From Kribbella jiaozuonensis (GTDB lineage: Bacteria; Actinomycetota; Actinomycetes; Propionibacteriales; Kribbellaceae): a stretch of DNA of 64,000 nt. The notes under the pieces were generated by a model, which saw only the letters and a program-made list of their open reading frames with translations, had not been told where the DNA came from and made no database searches. The stretch is from assembly GCF_005233875.1 (NCBI RefSeq), contig NZ_SZPZ01000002.1, positions 1,116,001-1,180,000 on the forward strand, read 5' to 3'. The translations under genes were made by a program, and so were the position numbers. Positions 8,095 to 16,831 of the stretch are shown piece by piece. The stretch's first letter is position 1. Every line of letters starts with the position of its first letter.

Positions 8095-9765
8095 TCAGCT
8101 CCCGGCCGGGACCAGGTGGGTCAGCACGACCTGCCCGTTACCGCCGTCGGCATACGGGTCGTCCGCGTTCGGCCAGCCCTCCGCCTTGGTCGTATCGTAC
8201 TGGAACCACTTCGCGCCGTACCAGATCGGGATCGTCGGCACCTGGTTCATCATGATGTCGACGAGTCCGGCGACGGCCTCCTTCTGGGCCTTCTCGTCCG
8301 GCGAGACCTGCAGCGTCTGCAGCAGTTCGTCGGTCTTCGGGTCCTGCCAGCGGATCTCGTTGCTGGCCGCCTTCTTGCCGATCGGTGCGGTCCGCGCGCT
8401 GTTGAGCGGATCGGCGAAGTTCGCGTACATGTTGCACCCGCCACCGAAGACGCCGAACGTCATGTCGTAGTTGCCGGTCGCCCGGTCCTGGTTGTTCGCG
8501 TCCGGCGTCGGCGTGTCCTTCCGTACGTCGATGCCGAGCGCCTCGAGGTTCTTGATCAGGATGTCCGCGGCGGCGACCCAGTCGACGTACGAGCCAGGCA
8601 CCTTGAAGCTGAACGCGATCGGCTTGCCGTCCTTGCCGAGCCGGCGGCCCTTGCTGTCCTTGGTGTAGCCGGCGTCGGTCAGCGCCTTGTCGGCCGCGGC
8701 GGCGTCGTACCCGATCCGCCCGTCGTCCGCGAGACCCTGCGGCAGCCAATCCTTCTGACCTGGTACGACGAGGCCGCTCTGGCTGGCCTGCGTCACGTAC
8801 CCGAGCTGTGCCTTGTCGATGACCTGCTTGTCGTCGAACGCCGTCGTCAGCGCCTTGCGGAACGCGACGTCGTTGAACGGGGCCTTGGTCAGGTTCATGT
8901 ACACACTGATGACGCCACCAGGCGCGTACCAGTAGTGGTGGTGCTTCGGGTCGCGGTCGACGTACGCCTTCTTGATGTCCTGCACGAACATCGCGTTGGT
9001 GTCGTACTCGCCGCGGCTCAGCTTCAGCTGCTCGACCTGCCCGCCGGCGTCGGCCTTGTTGAACCGGAGCTCGTTGACCTTGATCTTGTCGGCCTGCCAG
9101 TAGTCCGGGTTGCGCTCGACCACGAGCTGGCGCGGGTTGAACGACTTCAGCTTCATCGGACCCGTGCCCACCGGGGCGGTCGCGTTCACGAACGTGGTCG
9201 GGTCGGCAACCTTCGACCAGACATGCTCCGGCACGATCTTCACGCCGCTCACCTGCGTGAACGCCGACGCACCTGGCTGCTTGAACGTGAACGTCACCTT
9301 GTCGTCGCCGGTCGCCTTGACCGACGAGAGGAACGTCCACACACCCTGCGTATCGAGTACGTCGAACTTCTTCAGCATGTTGAACGTGAACTCGACGTCC
9401 TTCGCCGTGAACGGCTGCCCGTCGTTCCACTTCACCCCGCTGCGGATCGTGTAGACCAGCGTCTTCGGATCGGACCACTGGTACGACGTTGCGAGCCAGG
9501 GGATCGCCTTGCAGCTGTAGGTCTCGACGTACATCAGGCTCTCGTAGATGTAGTCGGCCGCGCTGAGCTTGGTGGCGTCGAGGTAGGGGTTGTAGTTGGC
9601 CTTCGGTGTGGTGCCGCCGCCGAAGTCGCCGTAGTTCAGGAAGTCGATCATGCCGGTGTCGGTGGATGACTTCTGCTGTCCTTCGGTGCCGGTACATCCG
9701 GTCAGCAGTAGTGCCGTGCTCGCCGCCAATACGACGAGTGTCTTGCCCCATGGTCGTACGGTCAT
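8095..9765 (-). CDS. extracellular solute-binding lipoprotein, family 5 (Dpp/Opp type)
   Basis: A 556-residue lipoprotein. The start at ATG 9765 has a GGAGGATCC ribosome-binding site and gives a clean signal peptide ending in the lipobox LLLTGC. The body is SBP family 5 (peptide/nickel/oligosaccharide binding), with SYQWSDPKTLVYTIRSGVKW and NDGQPFTAKDVEFTFNML near residues 75-110. It captures substrate outside the membrane for the two permeases downstream. Although annotated families call these peptide-binding proteins, several actinobacterial and thermophile members bind oligosaccharides, which fits the LacI/GH35 context here. Confidence 0.93.
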   Translation of the reverse strand: MTVRPWGKTLVVLAASTALLLTGCTGTEGQQKSSTDTGMIDFLNYGDFGGGTTPKANYNPYLDATKLSAADYIYESLMYVETYSCKAIPWLATSYQWSDPKTLVYTIRSGVKWNDGQPFTAKDVEFTFNMLKKFDVLDTQGVWTFLSSVKATGDDKVTFTFKQPGASAFTQVSGVKIVPEHVWSKVADPTTFVNATAPVGTGPMKLKSFNPRQLVVERNPDYWQADKIKVNELRFNKADAGGQVEQLKLSRGEYDTNAMFVQDIKKAYVDRDPKHHHYWYAPGGVISVYMNLTKAPFNDVAFRKALTTAFDDKQVIDKAQLGYVTQASQSGLVVPGQKDWLPQGLADDGRIGYDAAAADKALTDAGYTKDSKGRRLGKDGKPIAFSFKVPGSYVDWVAAADILIKNLEALGIDVRKDTPTPDANNQDRATGNYDMTFGVFGGGCNMYANFADPLNSARTAPIGKKAASNEIRWQDPKTDELLQTLQVSPDEKAQKEAVAGLVDIMMNQVPTIPIWYGAKWFQYDTTKAEGWPNADDPYADGGNGQVVLTHLVPAGS

Positions 9766-9835
9766 CCGGGATCCTCCATAAAGGGTGTGTGGCGGTCCCC
9801 CCTTTCGATCCCCGTATCCCCTCGGTGCGGCAGGG

Positions 9836-10831
9836 TCAGCGTTCACCCCCGCAGCCGCACGACGCGCGCAGTACCAGTTCGGTCGGCAGGATGATGTCGC
9901 CGGCCGGCTCGGCGAGTGGATCGGCCAGCAGCCGGGCAGTGGTTGCGGCCAGTTCGCGGATCGGCTGCCGGACAGTCGTCAGCGCGGGCCTGGCGAGGGC
10001 AGCCATCGGCATGTCGTCGAAGCCGGTGATCGCGATGTCCTGCGGGACCCGCAGCCCGCGGCCGAGGGCGCTCAGCAGCAGGCCGAGCGCGGTCTCGTCG
10101 TTCGCGCAGACCACGGCGTCCGGCCGATCTGTTGCATCAAGCAACTGTTCCGCCGCGATCGCGCCGTCGGACTGCTGCAGGCCGACGCGGATCGGTTCGG
10201 ACGGCGGTTTGCGGCGCGCGGACTTGTGTGCCGCGAGGAACGCCTGCCAGCGCGCGGTCACGTCGGGCGAGCCGTCCGGCGTACCGACGAAGGCGAGGCG
10301 GCGGTAGCCGTGGTCGATCAGGAGGTGCCGAGTCAGCGCCTTCATGTTGTCATTGGCAACACTGACCGACGCCTGCGCCGGCCCGGCCTCGCTGGCCATC
10401 ACCACCACCGGGATCTGGGCCGCGACCTTGGCGATCGTCTCGGCCGAGACTGTGCCGCCGTGGATCGCCATACCGTCGACGCGGTCGGCCAGGTCGAGCA
10501 CTGTCGCGTCGGTGTCGGCACGCGAGTGGGACGCGAGTACGAGCACGCTGTCGCCGGTCTCGAGTGCTTCGGCTTCGAAACCCTGGATCAGCTCGGAGAA
10601 GTACGGACCGGACAAGCCGGGAAATACCAGGCCCAGTGCGCCGTGGCGGCGCTCGGCGAGGGCGCGGCCGAAGTGGCTGGGCTTGTAGCCGTGCTCCTCG
10701 ATCACCCGTAGCACGCGCTCGCGGAGCTCGGGGGAGACCGGCACCGTGCCCCGCGACACCCGCGACACGGTCGCGGGCGAGACGCCGGCCATCTCGGCGA
10801 CCCGGCGGAGGGTGACACGGCTGTTGCCCAT
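9836..10831 (-). CDS. LacI-family transcriptional repressor
   Basis: A 331-residue repressor. The start at ATG 10831 places the DNA-binding helix-turn-helix at the N-terminus: VTLRRVAEMAGVSPATVSRV followed by the hinge VIEEHGYKPSHFGRAL. The periplasmic-binding-like effector domain (about 60-330) includes DAVVCANDETALGLL and ITGFDDMPMA, normal for sugar-responsive members. An upstream in-frame extension to 11143 runs through the operators and is rejected. It is divergent from the GH35 gene with two operators in between, and it precedes the ABC operon, separated by 70 bases, so one regulator can control both directions. Confidence 0.93.
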   Translation of the reverse strand: MGNSRVTLRRVAEMAGVSPATVSRVSRGTVPVSPELRERVLRVIEEHGYKPSHFGRALAERRHGALGLVFPGLSGPYFSELIQGFEAEALETGDSVLVLASHSRADTDATVLDLADRVDGMAIHGGTVSAETIAKVAAQIPVVVMASEAGPAQASVSVANDNMKALTRHLLIDHGYRRLAFVGTPDGSPDVTARWQAFLAAHKSARRKPPSEPIRVGLQQSDGAIAAEQLLDATDRPDAVVCANDETALGLLLSALGRGLRVPQDIAITGFDDMPMAALARPALTTVRQPIRELAATTARLLADPLAEPAGDIILPTELVLRASCGCGGER

Positions 10832-10852
10832 CGGCTGAACTCCCGTTACGGT

Positions 10853-10880
10853 TGAAACCGGTTTCATGAGACCGGTTTCA
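10853..10880. promoter_or_regulatory. two abutting LacI-type operators
   Basis: TGAAACCGGTTTCA (10853-10866) is a perfect 14-base palindrome with the CCGG centre usual for LacI-family sites. It is followed without a gap by TGAGACCGGTTTCA (10867-10880), one mismatch from perfect. The pair lies 22 bases upstream of the repressor start and about 90 bases upstream of the GH35 start, so it can serve both. A -10-like CATAAC follows at 10885-10890 on the + strand. Confidence 0.85.
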
Positions 10881-10971
10881 CGACCATAACCACGACCGTG
10901 CCGCAGAGGCAACAGCTCGCGGCGCGGCGACCGACCCCTGGTGAGGACGTGCCTGTGAGGATGTGCTTGTG

Positions 10972-13446
10972 ATGACGGCCCGATCGATACGGCTGGAACG
11001 ACGCCGGCTCCTGGTGGACGGCGTACCGAGGATCCTGATGGCCGGCGAAGTGCACTACTTCCGGCTGCACCGCGAGGACTGGGCCGACCGGCTCGACAAG
11101 CTCGTGGCCGCTGGGTGTGACGCGGTGGCGAGTTATATGCCATGGCTTGTGCATGAGACGGCTGACGGGTTCGATCTCACCGGCGAGTCGAGTGAGTATC
11201 GCGATCTGGTCGGCTTTCTGGAGCTCGCCGCGGAGCGGGATCTATTGGTGATCGCGCGGCCGGGGCCGTTCGTGATGGCTGAGTTGAAGAACGAAGGGCT
11301 GCCGTTCCGGATCTATCGCGAGCATCCGGACGCGGTGCCGCTGGGGTGGGACGGGAAGCCGGCCTCGTCGGCGACCCTGGACTACTTGTCGCCCGGATAT
11401 TTGGGTGAGGCTGAGCGTTGGTACGGCGCGATCATGCCGGTGCTGGCGGAACGCCTTGTTTCCAACGGCGGACCGATTGCTGCGGTGCAGCTGGACAACG
11501 AGGTCGGGATGCTCTCGTGGGTCACGAACACCCCGGAGCTGACCGATCGCACGCTCGCTGACCTGGCTGTGTGGGCGTTCCAGACCTGGGGCCGTGAGGG
11601 CAGCATCTCGCGGTACGGCGCTGACCCGGATGATCCGGCGGGCTGGGCGTCGCAGTGGCGCGCAGGCGGGACCCTCGATGGGACGGTGGCGCAGCAGCTT
11701 GCGTTGCACCATGATCTCGGGGCGCATCACCGGGACCGGTATGCGCGGTACCTGCTGCGGTTGCGGGATGTCGCGATCGCGCACGGGGTTGACGACGTAC
11801 CGTTCCTGGTCAACCTGCATGGGACGTATGCCGGGCGCGGGCGGCATTTCCCGATCGGGATCAGTCAGTTGTCCAAGTCGTATGCCGGGGTGCCGCAGAT
11901 GACCTCGGGATCCGATCACTACATCGGCGAGCTCACGGTCGAGAAGGTGCCTGATCTGTATGTGATGAACGCGTTCATGGCCGCCGTCCACGATGCCGAC
12001 CAGCCGATCACGTCGCTGGAGTTCGAGGCGGGGACGGGGGACTACGGCGAGGATCTGAGCTCGCTGACTTCGCCGGAGACTGCCGAGTTGAAGACTCGGT
12101 TGTGCGTTGCTCAGGGCAATCGGTTGGTCAACTACTACTTGTTTGCCGGTGGCCACAATCCGCCGCTCGATACGCCTGTTGGCGACGGCAACGATCGGAT
12201 CGCGTTCACCGGTGAGCGGCACGGGTTCGCGGCGCCGGTTGATCCGGAGGGGCGGCTGAGTACGACGTACGCCGGGACCGCCTCGGCTGTGCGTGCTGTG
12301 CGGGGCGCGGAGCATTTGCTGGCGGGGATGGACGAGGAGTACGACGACGTCGTTCTGGGCTACGTGCCTGATCACTACCTGACGGAGTACTGCCATCCGT
12401 CGGCGTCGGTACGCCGGGATCAGGTCGGCGAGCTGGAGCGGTATCGGGGGATGGGACCGCGCGACATCCTCGCTCGTGCTCTGCTGCTGGGCGGGTATTC
12501 CTTCCGGGCGGTCGATATGTCCGGTGCGCCGACCTCGGCCGGTGCTGCGTTGGACCCGGCTGGTCCGGTGGTCGCGCTGGCGACGCCGCCGGTGCTTGGC
12601 CGAGCGATCCAGGAGCGGCTGGCCGCCTTTGTCCGGGGTGGTGGGCGGCTGCTGTTGCACGGCCGGGTGCCGGTTGCGGACGATGACGGTACGCCGTGCA
12701 CGGTGCTGGCCGACGAACTCGGCGTGAAGGTCGACGACACGGTCCAGGGGACGCCGCACTACTTCCCGTCGGTACGAGCCACCGCCTGGGCCGGGCCTCA
12801 GCCCGAGGTCCGCGTCGGAATGCTGGAGCACCTGGTGGCACCGGACGCCGAGATCCTGGCGGTCGATGTCGCCACCGGTGCGCCGGTCGCTGTCGCGACC
12901 GGCGCCGCGGACGCTGCCGCAGCCGGCGCGCCGGAGCGCAGCGCGGGTGGGCGGGTAGTTGTGATGGCGTGCGACTACCCGTGTCATCTCGGCTTCTGGC
13001 GGCAGGTGTTCGAGCGGGTTGGCGTGCAGCGGCAGATTGTTGCTGAGGGCAACACGCCTGGGTTGGTCGTCACCAGCACGGCTGATGCGGACGGGCAGCG
13101 GTTGGTGCATCTGATCAACGTGGCGCCGGTTGCGCAGACGTTCACGCTGACAGTGGGCGACGTGGTGCTGGAGCTCGGCCTCGGCGCCCGCGAGGGGCTT
13201 GTGCTGCCGTTCGACGTACGCCTCGACGACGCGATCCTGCGCTGGTCGACCGCCGAGCTGGACGGCCGCGGTGACGGCTCGACCGTGCTCCTGCGCCGCT
13301 CGTCAGCCGGCGGCAGCGCGCGGATCGAAACCACCCGGGAAGTCGCCGTGGATGGCGACGTGACCGCCGCTCGCGACGAGCAGGGCTGGCTCATCTCCTG
13401 GCCCGCCGGCGCGACCACCGACCGTTTGACTGTGAGGCTCTCATGA
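10972..13446 (+). CDS. GH35-like beta-galactosidase
   Basis: A cytoplasmic (no signal peptide) glycoside hydrolase of about 824 residues. The (beta/alpha)8 domain has GEVHYFRLHREDW near residue 25, GPFVMAELKNEGLP near 98 (compare the GH35 GPYICAEWDNGGLP) and GGPIAAVQLDNEVG, placing the acid/base at about Glu177. The nucleophile is probably Glu350 or Glu352 in SLEFEAG. The rest contains a class-I-amidotransferase-like domain (FVRGGGRLLLHG near 560) and beta-rich C-terminal domains. ATG 10972 is preferred to GTG 10963 because GAGG at 10957-10960 is then correctly spaced. It forms an operon with the oxidoreductase downstream (ATGA overlap) and would split imported galactosides. Confidence 0.88.
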   Translation: MTARSIRLERRRLLVDGVPRILMAGEVHYFRLHREDWADRLDKLVAAGCDAVASYMPWLVHETADGFDLTGESSEYRDLVGFLELAAERDLLVIARPGPFVMAELKNEGLPFRIYREHPDAVPLGWDGKPASSATLDYLSPGYLGEAERWYGAIMPVLAERLVSNGGPIAAVQLDNEVGMLSWVTNTPELTDRTLADLAVWAFQTWGREGSISRYGADPDDPAGWASQWRAGGTLDGTVAQQLALHHDLGAHHRDRYARYLLRLRDVAIAHGVDDVPFLVNLHGTYAGRGRHFPIGISQLSKSYAGVPQMTSGSDHYIGELTVEKVPDLYVMNAFMAAVHDADQPITSLEFEAGTGDYGEDLSSLTSPETAELKTRLCVAQGNRLVNYYLFAGGHNPPLDTPVGDGNDRIAFTGERHGFAAPVDPEGRLSTTYAGTASAVRAVRGAEHLLAGMDEEYDDVVLGYVPDHYLTEYCHPSASVRRDQVGELERYRGMGPRDILARALLLGGYSFRAVDMSGAPTSAGAALDPAGPVVALATPPVLGRAIQERLAAFVRGGGRLLLHGRVPVADDDGTPCTVLADELGVKVDDTVQGTPHYFPSVRATAWAGPQPEVRVGMLEHLVAPDAEILAVDVATGAPVAVATGAADAAAAGAPERSAGGRVVVMACDYPCHLGFWRQVFERVGVQRQIVAEGNTPGLVVTSTADADGQRLVHLINVAPVAQTFTLTVGDVVLELGLGAREGLVLPFDVRLDDAILRWSTAELDGRGDGSTVLLRRSSAGGSARIETTREVAVDGDVTAARDEQGWLISWPAGATTDRLTVRLS

Positions 13447-14540
13447 CACTGACCATCGGCGTACTAGGTCTCGGCAGCGTCTTCTCCGGTCCGTACGCGA
13501 GCCTGATCACCAAACTCGAGCAGGAAGGTCGCGTCCGCCTCACCGCCGGCTACGACCCGGATCCCGCGAAACGGTCGACTGCGGCGGAGCGGTTCGGCAT
13601 CAACACGTCGTACGGCGCCCCCGAGGAACTGCTCGCTGTGGACGACCTCGACATCGTGCTGGTCCTGACGAGCATGAACCAGCACGGCTCGCTCGCCCGG
13701 GCGGCTCTCGAAGCCGGCAAGCACGTACTCGTCGAGAAGCCGATGTCGACCTCGTTGGAGGAAGCTCGTGCGCTGCTCGACGCGGCCGCGGAGGCGCCGG
13801 GGCTGCTCGTGTGTGCGCCGCACATCGTCCTGTCCCCGACGTACCAGGAGATGCACCGGCGGGTCCGCGCCGGCGAGATCGGCGACCTCCACCTGGCCCG
13901 CGCCCGGTACGGCTGGTCCGGGCCGTGGTGGGGGCGTTGGTTCTACGAGTCCGGGGGAGGAGCGCTGTTCGACCTCGGCGTCTACAACCTGACGAGCTTG
14001 TGCGGGTTCTTCGGCCCGGTACGGCGCGTCACCGCGATGGTCGGCACCGCCGTACCCAAGCGCGAGGTCAACGGCGAACTAGTCCCCGCCCGCGCCGACG
14101 ACAACGCCCACATCGTCCTCGACTTCGGCCAGGCGAGGTTTGCCTCGATCGCCACCGGTTTCACCATGCAGCAGTACCGCTCACCCGCGATCGAGCTGTA
14201 CGGCGCCACCGGCGTACTCCAACTCCTGGGCGACGACTGGGCCCCGAACGGCTTCGAACAATGGTCCAACCCCCGAGGCTCCTGGGAACTCATCCCCGAA
14301 CGCGCCCCCCACTGGCCCTGGACCGACGGCCTCCGCCACCTCGTCGACTCCATCGATTCCGGCACCCCAACCATCACCCGCCCGGAACACGCCTACCACG
14401 CCCTAGAGGTAATGCTCGCCGCTAAACAATCCTCCACCGAAGGCCGAGTAGTAGACATAACCAGCCCCTTCCCCGACCTGGAGTACAACCCCGCAGCTAC
14501 AGACGACGGGCGCCCGACCCACGACCCGCGCTCCTCCTGA
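13443..14540 (+). CDS. Gfo/Idh/MocA-family NAD(P)-dependent oxidoreductase
   Basis: A 365-residue sugar dehydrogenase-like protein. The N-terminal Rossmann fold has GVLGLGSVFSGPY at residues 6-18, and the family EKP motif is in HVLVEKPMSTS at about 95. The C-terminal beta-sheet domain includes WGRWFYESGGGALFDLGVYN, where Asp and His/Tyr residues normally form the active site. It overlaps the GH35 stop by four bases, so it likely acts on the released sugar or a derivative. Substrate and cofactor preference are not readable. Codons toward the 3' end become C/A-rich with rare GTA and ATA. Confidence 0.9.
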   Translation: MTLTIGVLGLGSVFSGPYASLITKLEQEGRVRLTAGYDPDPAKRSTAAERFGINTSYGAPEELLAVDDLDIVLVLTSMNQHGSLARAALEAGKHVLVEKPMSTSLEEARALLDAAAEAPGLLVCAPHIVLSPTYQEMHRRVRAGEIGDLHLARARYGWSGPWWGRWFYESGGGALFDLGVYNLTSLCGFFGPVRRVTAMVGTAVPKREVNGELVPARADDNAHIVLDFGQARFASIATGFTMQQYRSPAIELYGATGVLQLLGDDWAPNGFEQWSNPRGSWELIPERAPHWPWTDGLRHLVDSIDSGTPTITRPEHAYHALEVMLAAKQSSTEGRVVDITSPFPDLEYNPAATDDGRPTHDPRSS

Positions 14541-14543
14541 CTC

Positions 14544-15518
14544 TCAAGGGATCAGGACGACTTTCCCCGTGGTCGCGCGGTCCTCGAGGGCTTGGTGGGC
14601 GGCTGATGCCTCGGACAGAGGGAAGGCTGTGGTGAGGGCCTTCCAGCGGCCTGAGGTTGTCTCCTCGAGGGCTGTGGACTCCAGTTTGCGGAGTTGGGTT
14701 GACAGTTTGGCGCCGATGGCCCAGCCGGCGGTTAGGCCTCGGGACATGAGGTCGGTGTGGGTGAACTCGATGGGGCCGCCGCCTGACCAGCCGAACATGA
14801 ACAGGCGGCCGCCGACCCCGAGCAACTCGAACGCCTGCTGGCCGTTGGGACCACCAACCCCGTCGAGCAGGACGCTCGCCTCGCGGTGGCCCAGTTCGGC
14901 CTTCAAGCCGGCGGCCCAGTCCGGATCGGTGTAGTCGACCGCGTACTGCGCACCCAGCGACCGCACCAGCTCCACCTTCGCCGGTCCGCCCGTTAGCCCG
15001 ACAACGGTCGCCCCGACGTTCCTCCCGGCCTGGACCAGATAGCTGCCGATCCCACCCGCAGCCGCAGTCACCAGGACGACGTCGTCGGCGGTCAGCCGGG
15101 CCTGCGACAGGATCCCGGCCGTCGTCCGCCCAGTACCGATCGCCGCCACGGCCTGCGCAGCGTCGACATGCGCGGGAAGTTCGTACAGCGACTCGACCTT
15201 CGCCACCGCTCGTTCGGCATACCCGCCTGGCACCATGCCGAGATGCACCACGACCCGCTTGCCGACCCACGACGACGAAACGTCCGCCGCCACCGCACTC
15301 ACCCGGCCGGCCACCTCCCGCCCCGGGATCGTCGGCAGCTCCGGCACCGGGATCGGGCTCCCGCCGGTCGACCCCGCCCGGATCATCGTGTCGACGAGAT
15401 GGACCCCGGCCGCCTCCACCTCGACCAGCACCATCCCCGCCGACAGCACCGGATCCGGCACGTCCTCGTACACCAGGTTCTCCGCCGGACCGAACGCATG
15501 CAATCTGATCGCCTTCAT
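14544..15518 (-). CDS. zinc-independent MDR-family quinone/alkene oxidoreductase
   Basis: A 324-residue medium-chain reductase of the quinone oxidoreductase type. The NADPH-binding site is TAAAGGIGSYLVQAGRN (about 147-163) and an earlier GroES-like domain has PELPTIPGREVAGRV. No catalytic-zinc cysteine/histidine set is seen, which separates it from true alcohol dehydrogenases. ATG 15518 is chosen because the sequence begins MKAIRLHAFGPAENL, the usual start. It is convergent with the Gfo/Idh gene (three bases apart) and divergent from the ROK regulator, with about 90 bases between them. Confidence 0.9.
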   Translation of the reverse strand: MKAIRLHAFGPAENLVYEDVPDPVLSAGMVLVEVEAAGVHLVDTMIRAGSTGGSPIPVPELPTIPGREVAGRVSAVAADVSSSWVGKRVVVHLGMVPGGYAERAVAKVESLYELPAHVDAAQAVAAIGTGRTTAGILSQARLTADDVVLVTAAAGGIGSYLVQAGRNVGATVVGLTGGPAKVELVRSLGAQYAVDYTDPDWAAGLKAELGHREASVLLDGVGGPNGQQAFELLGVGGRLFMFGWSGGGPIEFTHTDLMSRGLTAGWAIGAKLSTQLRKLESTALEETTSGRWKALTTAFPLSEASAAHQALEDRATTGKVVLIP

Positions 15519-15610
15519 GCCCAGCAACGCTAGAACCTCAACAATGATTGAGGTCAACCTCTGCCACTTCCTTACGTTGTGTACTAAAGTGCGATCCGAG
15601 GGAGGGTGAC

Positions 15611-16831
15611 GTGGCGAAGATTCTGAGAGGTGCGACCGCGCAGGAGACCCACAGCGCGATCCTGGACCTGATCCGCTCCAGCGGCACGGTCACCCGCGTC
15701 GACCTCGCCGACCGGTCCGGGCTGACCGGTGCGTCGATCTCGCGCGTGGTCAAACGACTGCTGGCCGACGGCCTGATCATCGAGACCGGGTACGGCGACC
15801 CCACCGGCGGCAAACGCGCCACGCTCCTGCAGTTCAACCCCCGCGCCCGGCACGCGATCGGGATCGCGGTCGACACCCCGAGCACGACGTACGTCGTCAC
15901 CGACATGAGCGGCCGGGTGATCGAGCAGGTGTCGTCGCGCGGGATCGGCAAGGATGCTCCGGCGACCGCGGTACGACGGATCACGGCCGAGCTCGAGGAC
16001 CTGATCGTGAAGGCCGAGATCGAGCCGTCCACGCTGGTCGGCGTCGGTGTCGCACTGGCCGGACGGCAGGGGCGGGGCGGGACGCGGCTGCTGCGGACGG
16101 ACTCGGAGAAGTACGCGTGGGAGCCCTTCGCCGTACGGGACACGCTCAAGGACGCGATCGACCACCCGATCGTGGTGGAGAACGACTCGACCTGCGCGGC
16201 GATCGGCGAGTTCTGGGCGGGCAAGATCCCGTCGGTGAACGACTTCGCCACCGTCTACATGGCGGCCGGGTTCGGCCTCGGCCTCGTGACCAACGGCGAT
16301 GTGTACCGCGGCTCGTCGTCGAACGTCGGCGAGATCGGCCACATGGTGCTCGACGTCAACGGCCCGCTGTGCTGGTGCGGCGGTCAGGGCTGCCTGGAGA
16401 GCCTCGCCGCACCGGCAGCAGTGGTTGCACGTGCCGGTCAAGATGAGCAGCTGGCGGACAAGCTCGGCCTCCGCGGCCGTCGGCTGTCGACCCGCTCCGA
16501 CTTTGCCAAGATCGCCCGCCTGGCCGCCGCCGGAGACCCGCGCTGTGTCGAGCTGATCGAGGAGTCCGCGACCTATCTGGCCAAGGCCTTGCTCTCGATC
16601 ACCAACCTGCTCGACCTCAACCAGATCATCCTGGCCGGCCCCGGATTCAGCGAGGCCGGCGACATCTACGTCCGCGTGGCGGCCCAGGAACTCAACCGCC
16701 TGTCCTTCGTCCGCGCGATGCATCCGACCCGCGTCGAGCTCTCCAAACTGGGCCCGAGCGCGGCGGCCCTGGGAGCCGCCTCGCTCGTTCTCCACACACA
16801 ACTAACGCCGCACCAGAACACCCGCTCCTAA
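15611..16831 (+). CDS. ROK-family transcriptional regulator
   Basis: A 406-residue regulator of the NagC/XylR type. It has an N-terminal winged helix (AILDLIRSSGTVTRVDLADR, then SGLTGASISRVVKRLLADGL) and a C-terminal ROK sugar-kinase-like domain with DSTCAAIGEFWAG and the zinc motif CWCGGQGCLES. GTG 15611 is used because GAGGGAGG lies just upstream and the helix-turn-helix then starts at about residue 10. It is convergent with the GH1 gene; the two stop codons interlock at 16828-16831. It probably controls the sugar ABC/AKR/GH1 operon that reads towards it. Confidence 0.9.
   Translation: MAKILRGATAQETHSAILDLIRSSGTVTRVDLADRSGLTGASISRVVKRLLADGLIIETGYGDPTGGKRATLLQFNPRARHAIGIAVDTPSTTYVVTDMSGRVIEQVSSRGIGKDAPATAVRRITAELEDLIVKAEIEPSTLVGVGVALAGRQGRGGTRLLRTDSEKYAWEPFAVRDTLKDAIDHPIVVENDSTCAAIGEFWAGKIPSVNDFATVYMAAGFGLGLVTNGDVYRGSSSNVGEIGHMVLDVNGPLCWCGGQGCLESLAAPAAVVARAGQDEQLADKLGLRGRRLSTRSDFAKIARLAAAGDPRCVELIEESATYLAKALLSITNLLDLNQIILAGPGFSEAGDIYVRVAAQELNRLSFVRAMHPTRVELSKLGPSAAALGAASLVLHTQLTPHQNTRS

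Noticed and set aside
8116..9669. Long + strand open frame opposite the family 5 binding protein
   Set aside because: Arg/Val/Leu-rich mirror of a real gene with lipobox and family motifs on the minus strand; no ribosome-binding site or known domain.
11242..13110. Long minus-strand frame opposite the GH35 gene
   Set aside because: Composition is typical of an antisense shadow; the GH35 frame has conserved catalytic motifs.
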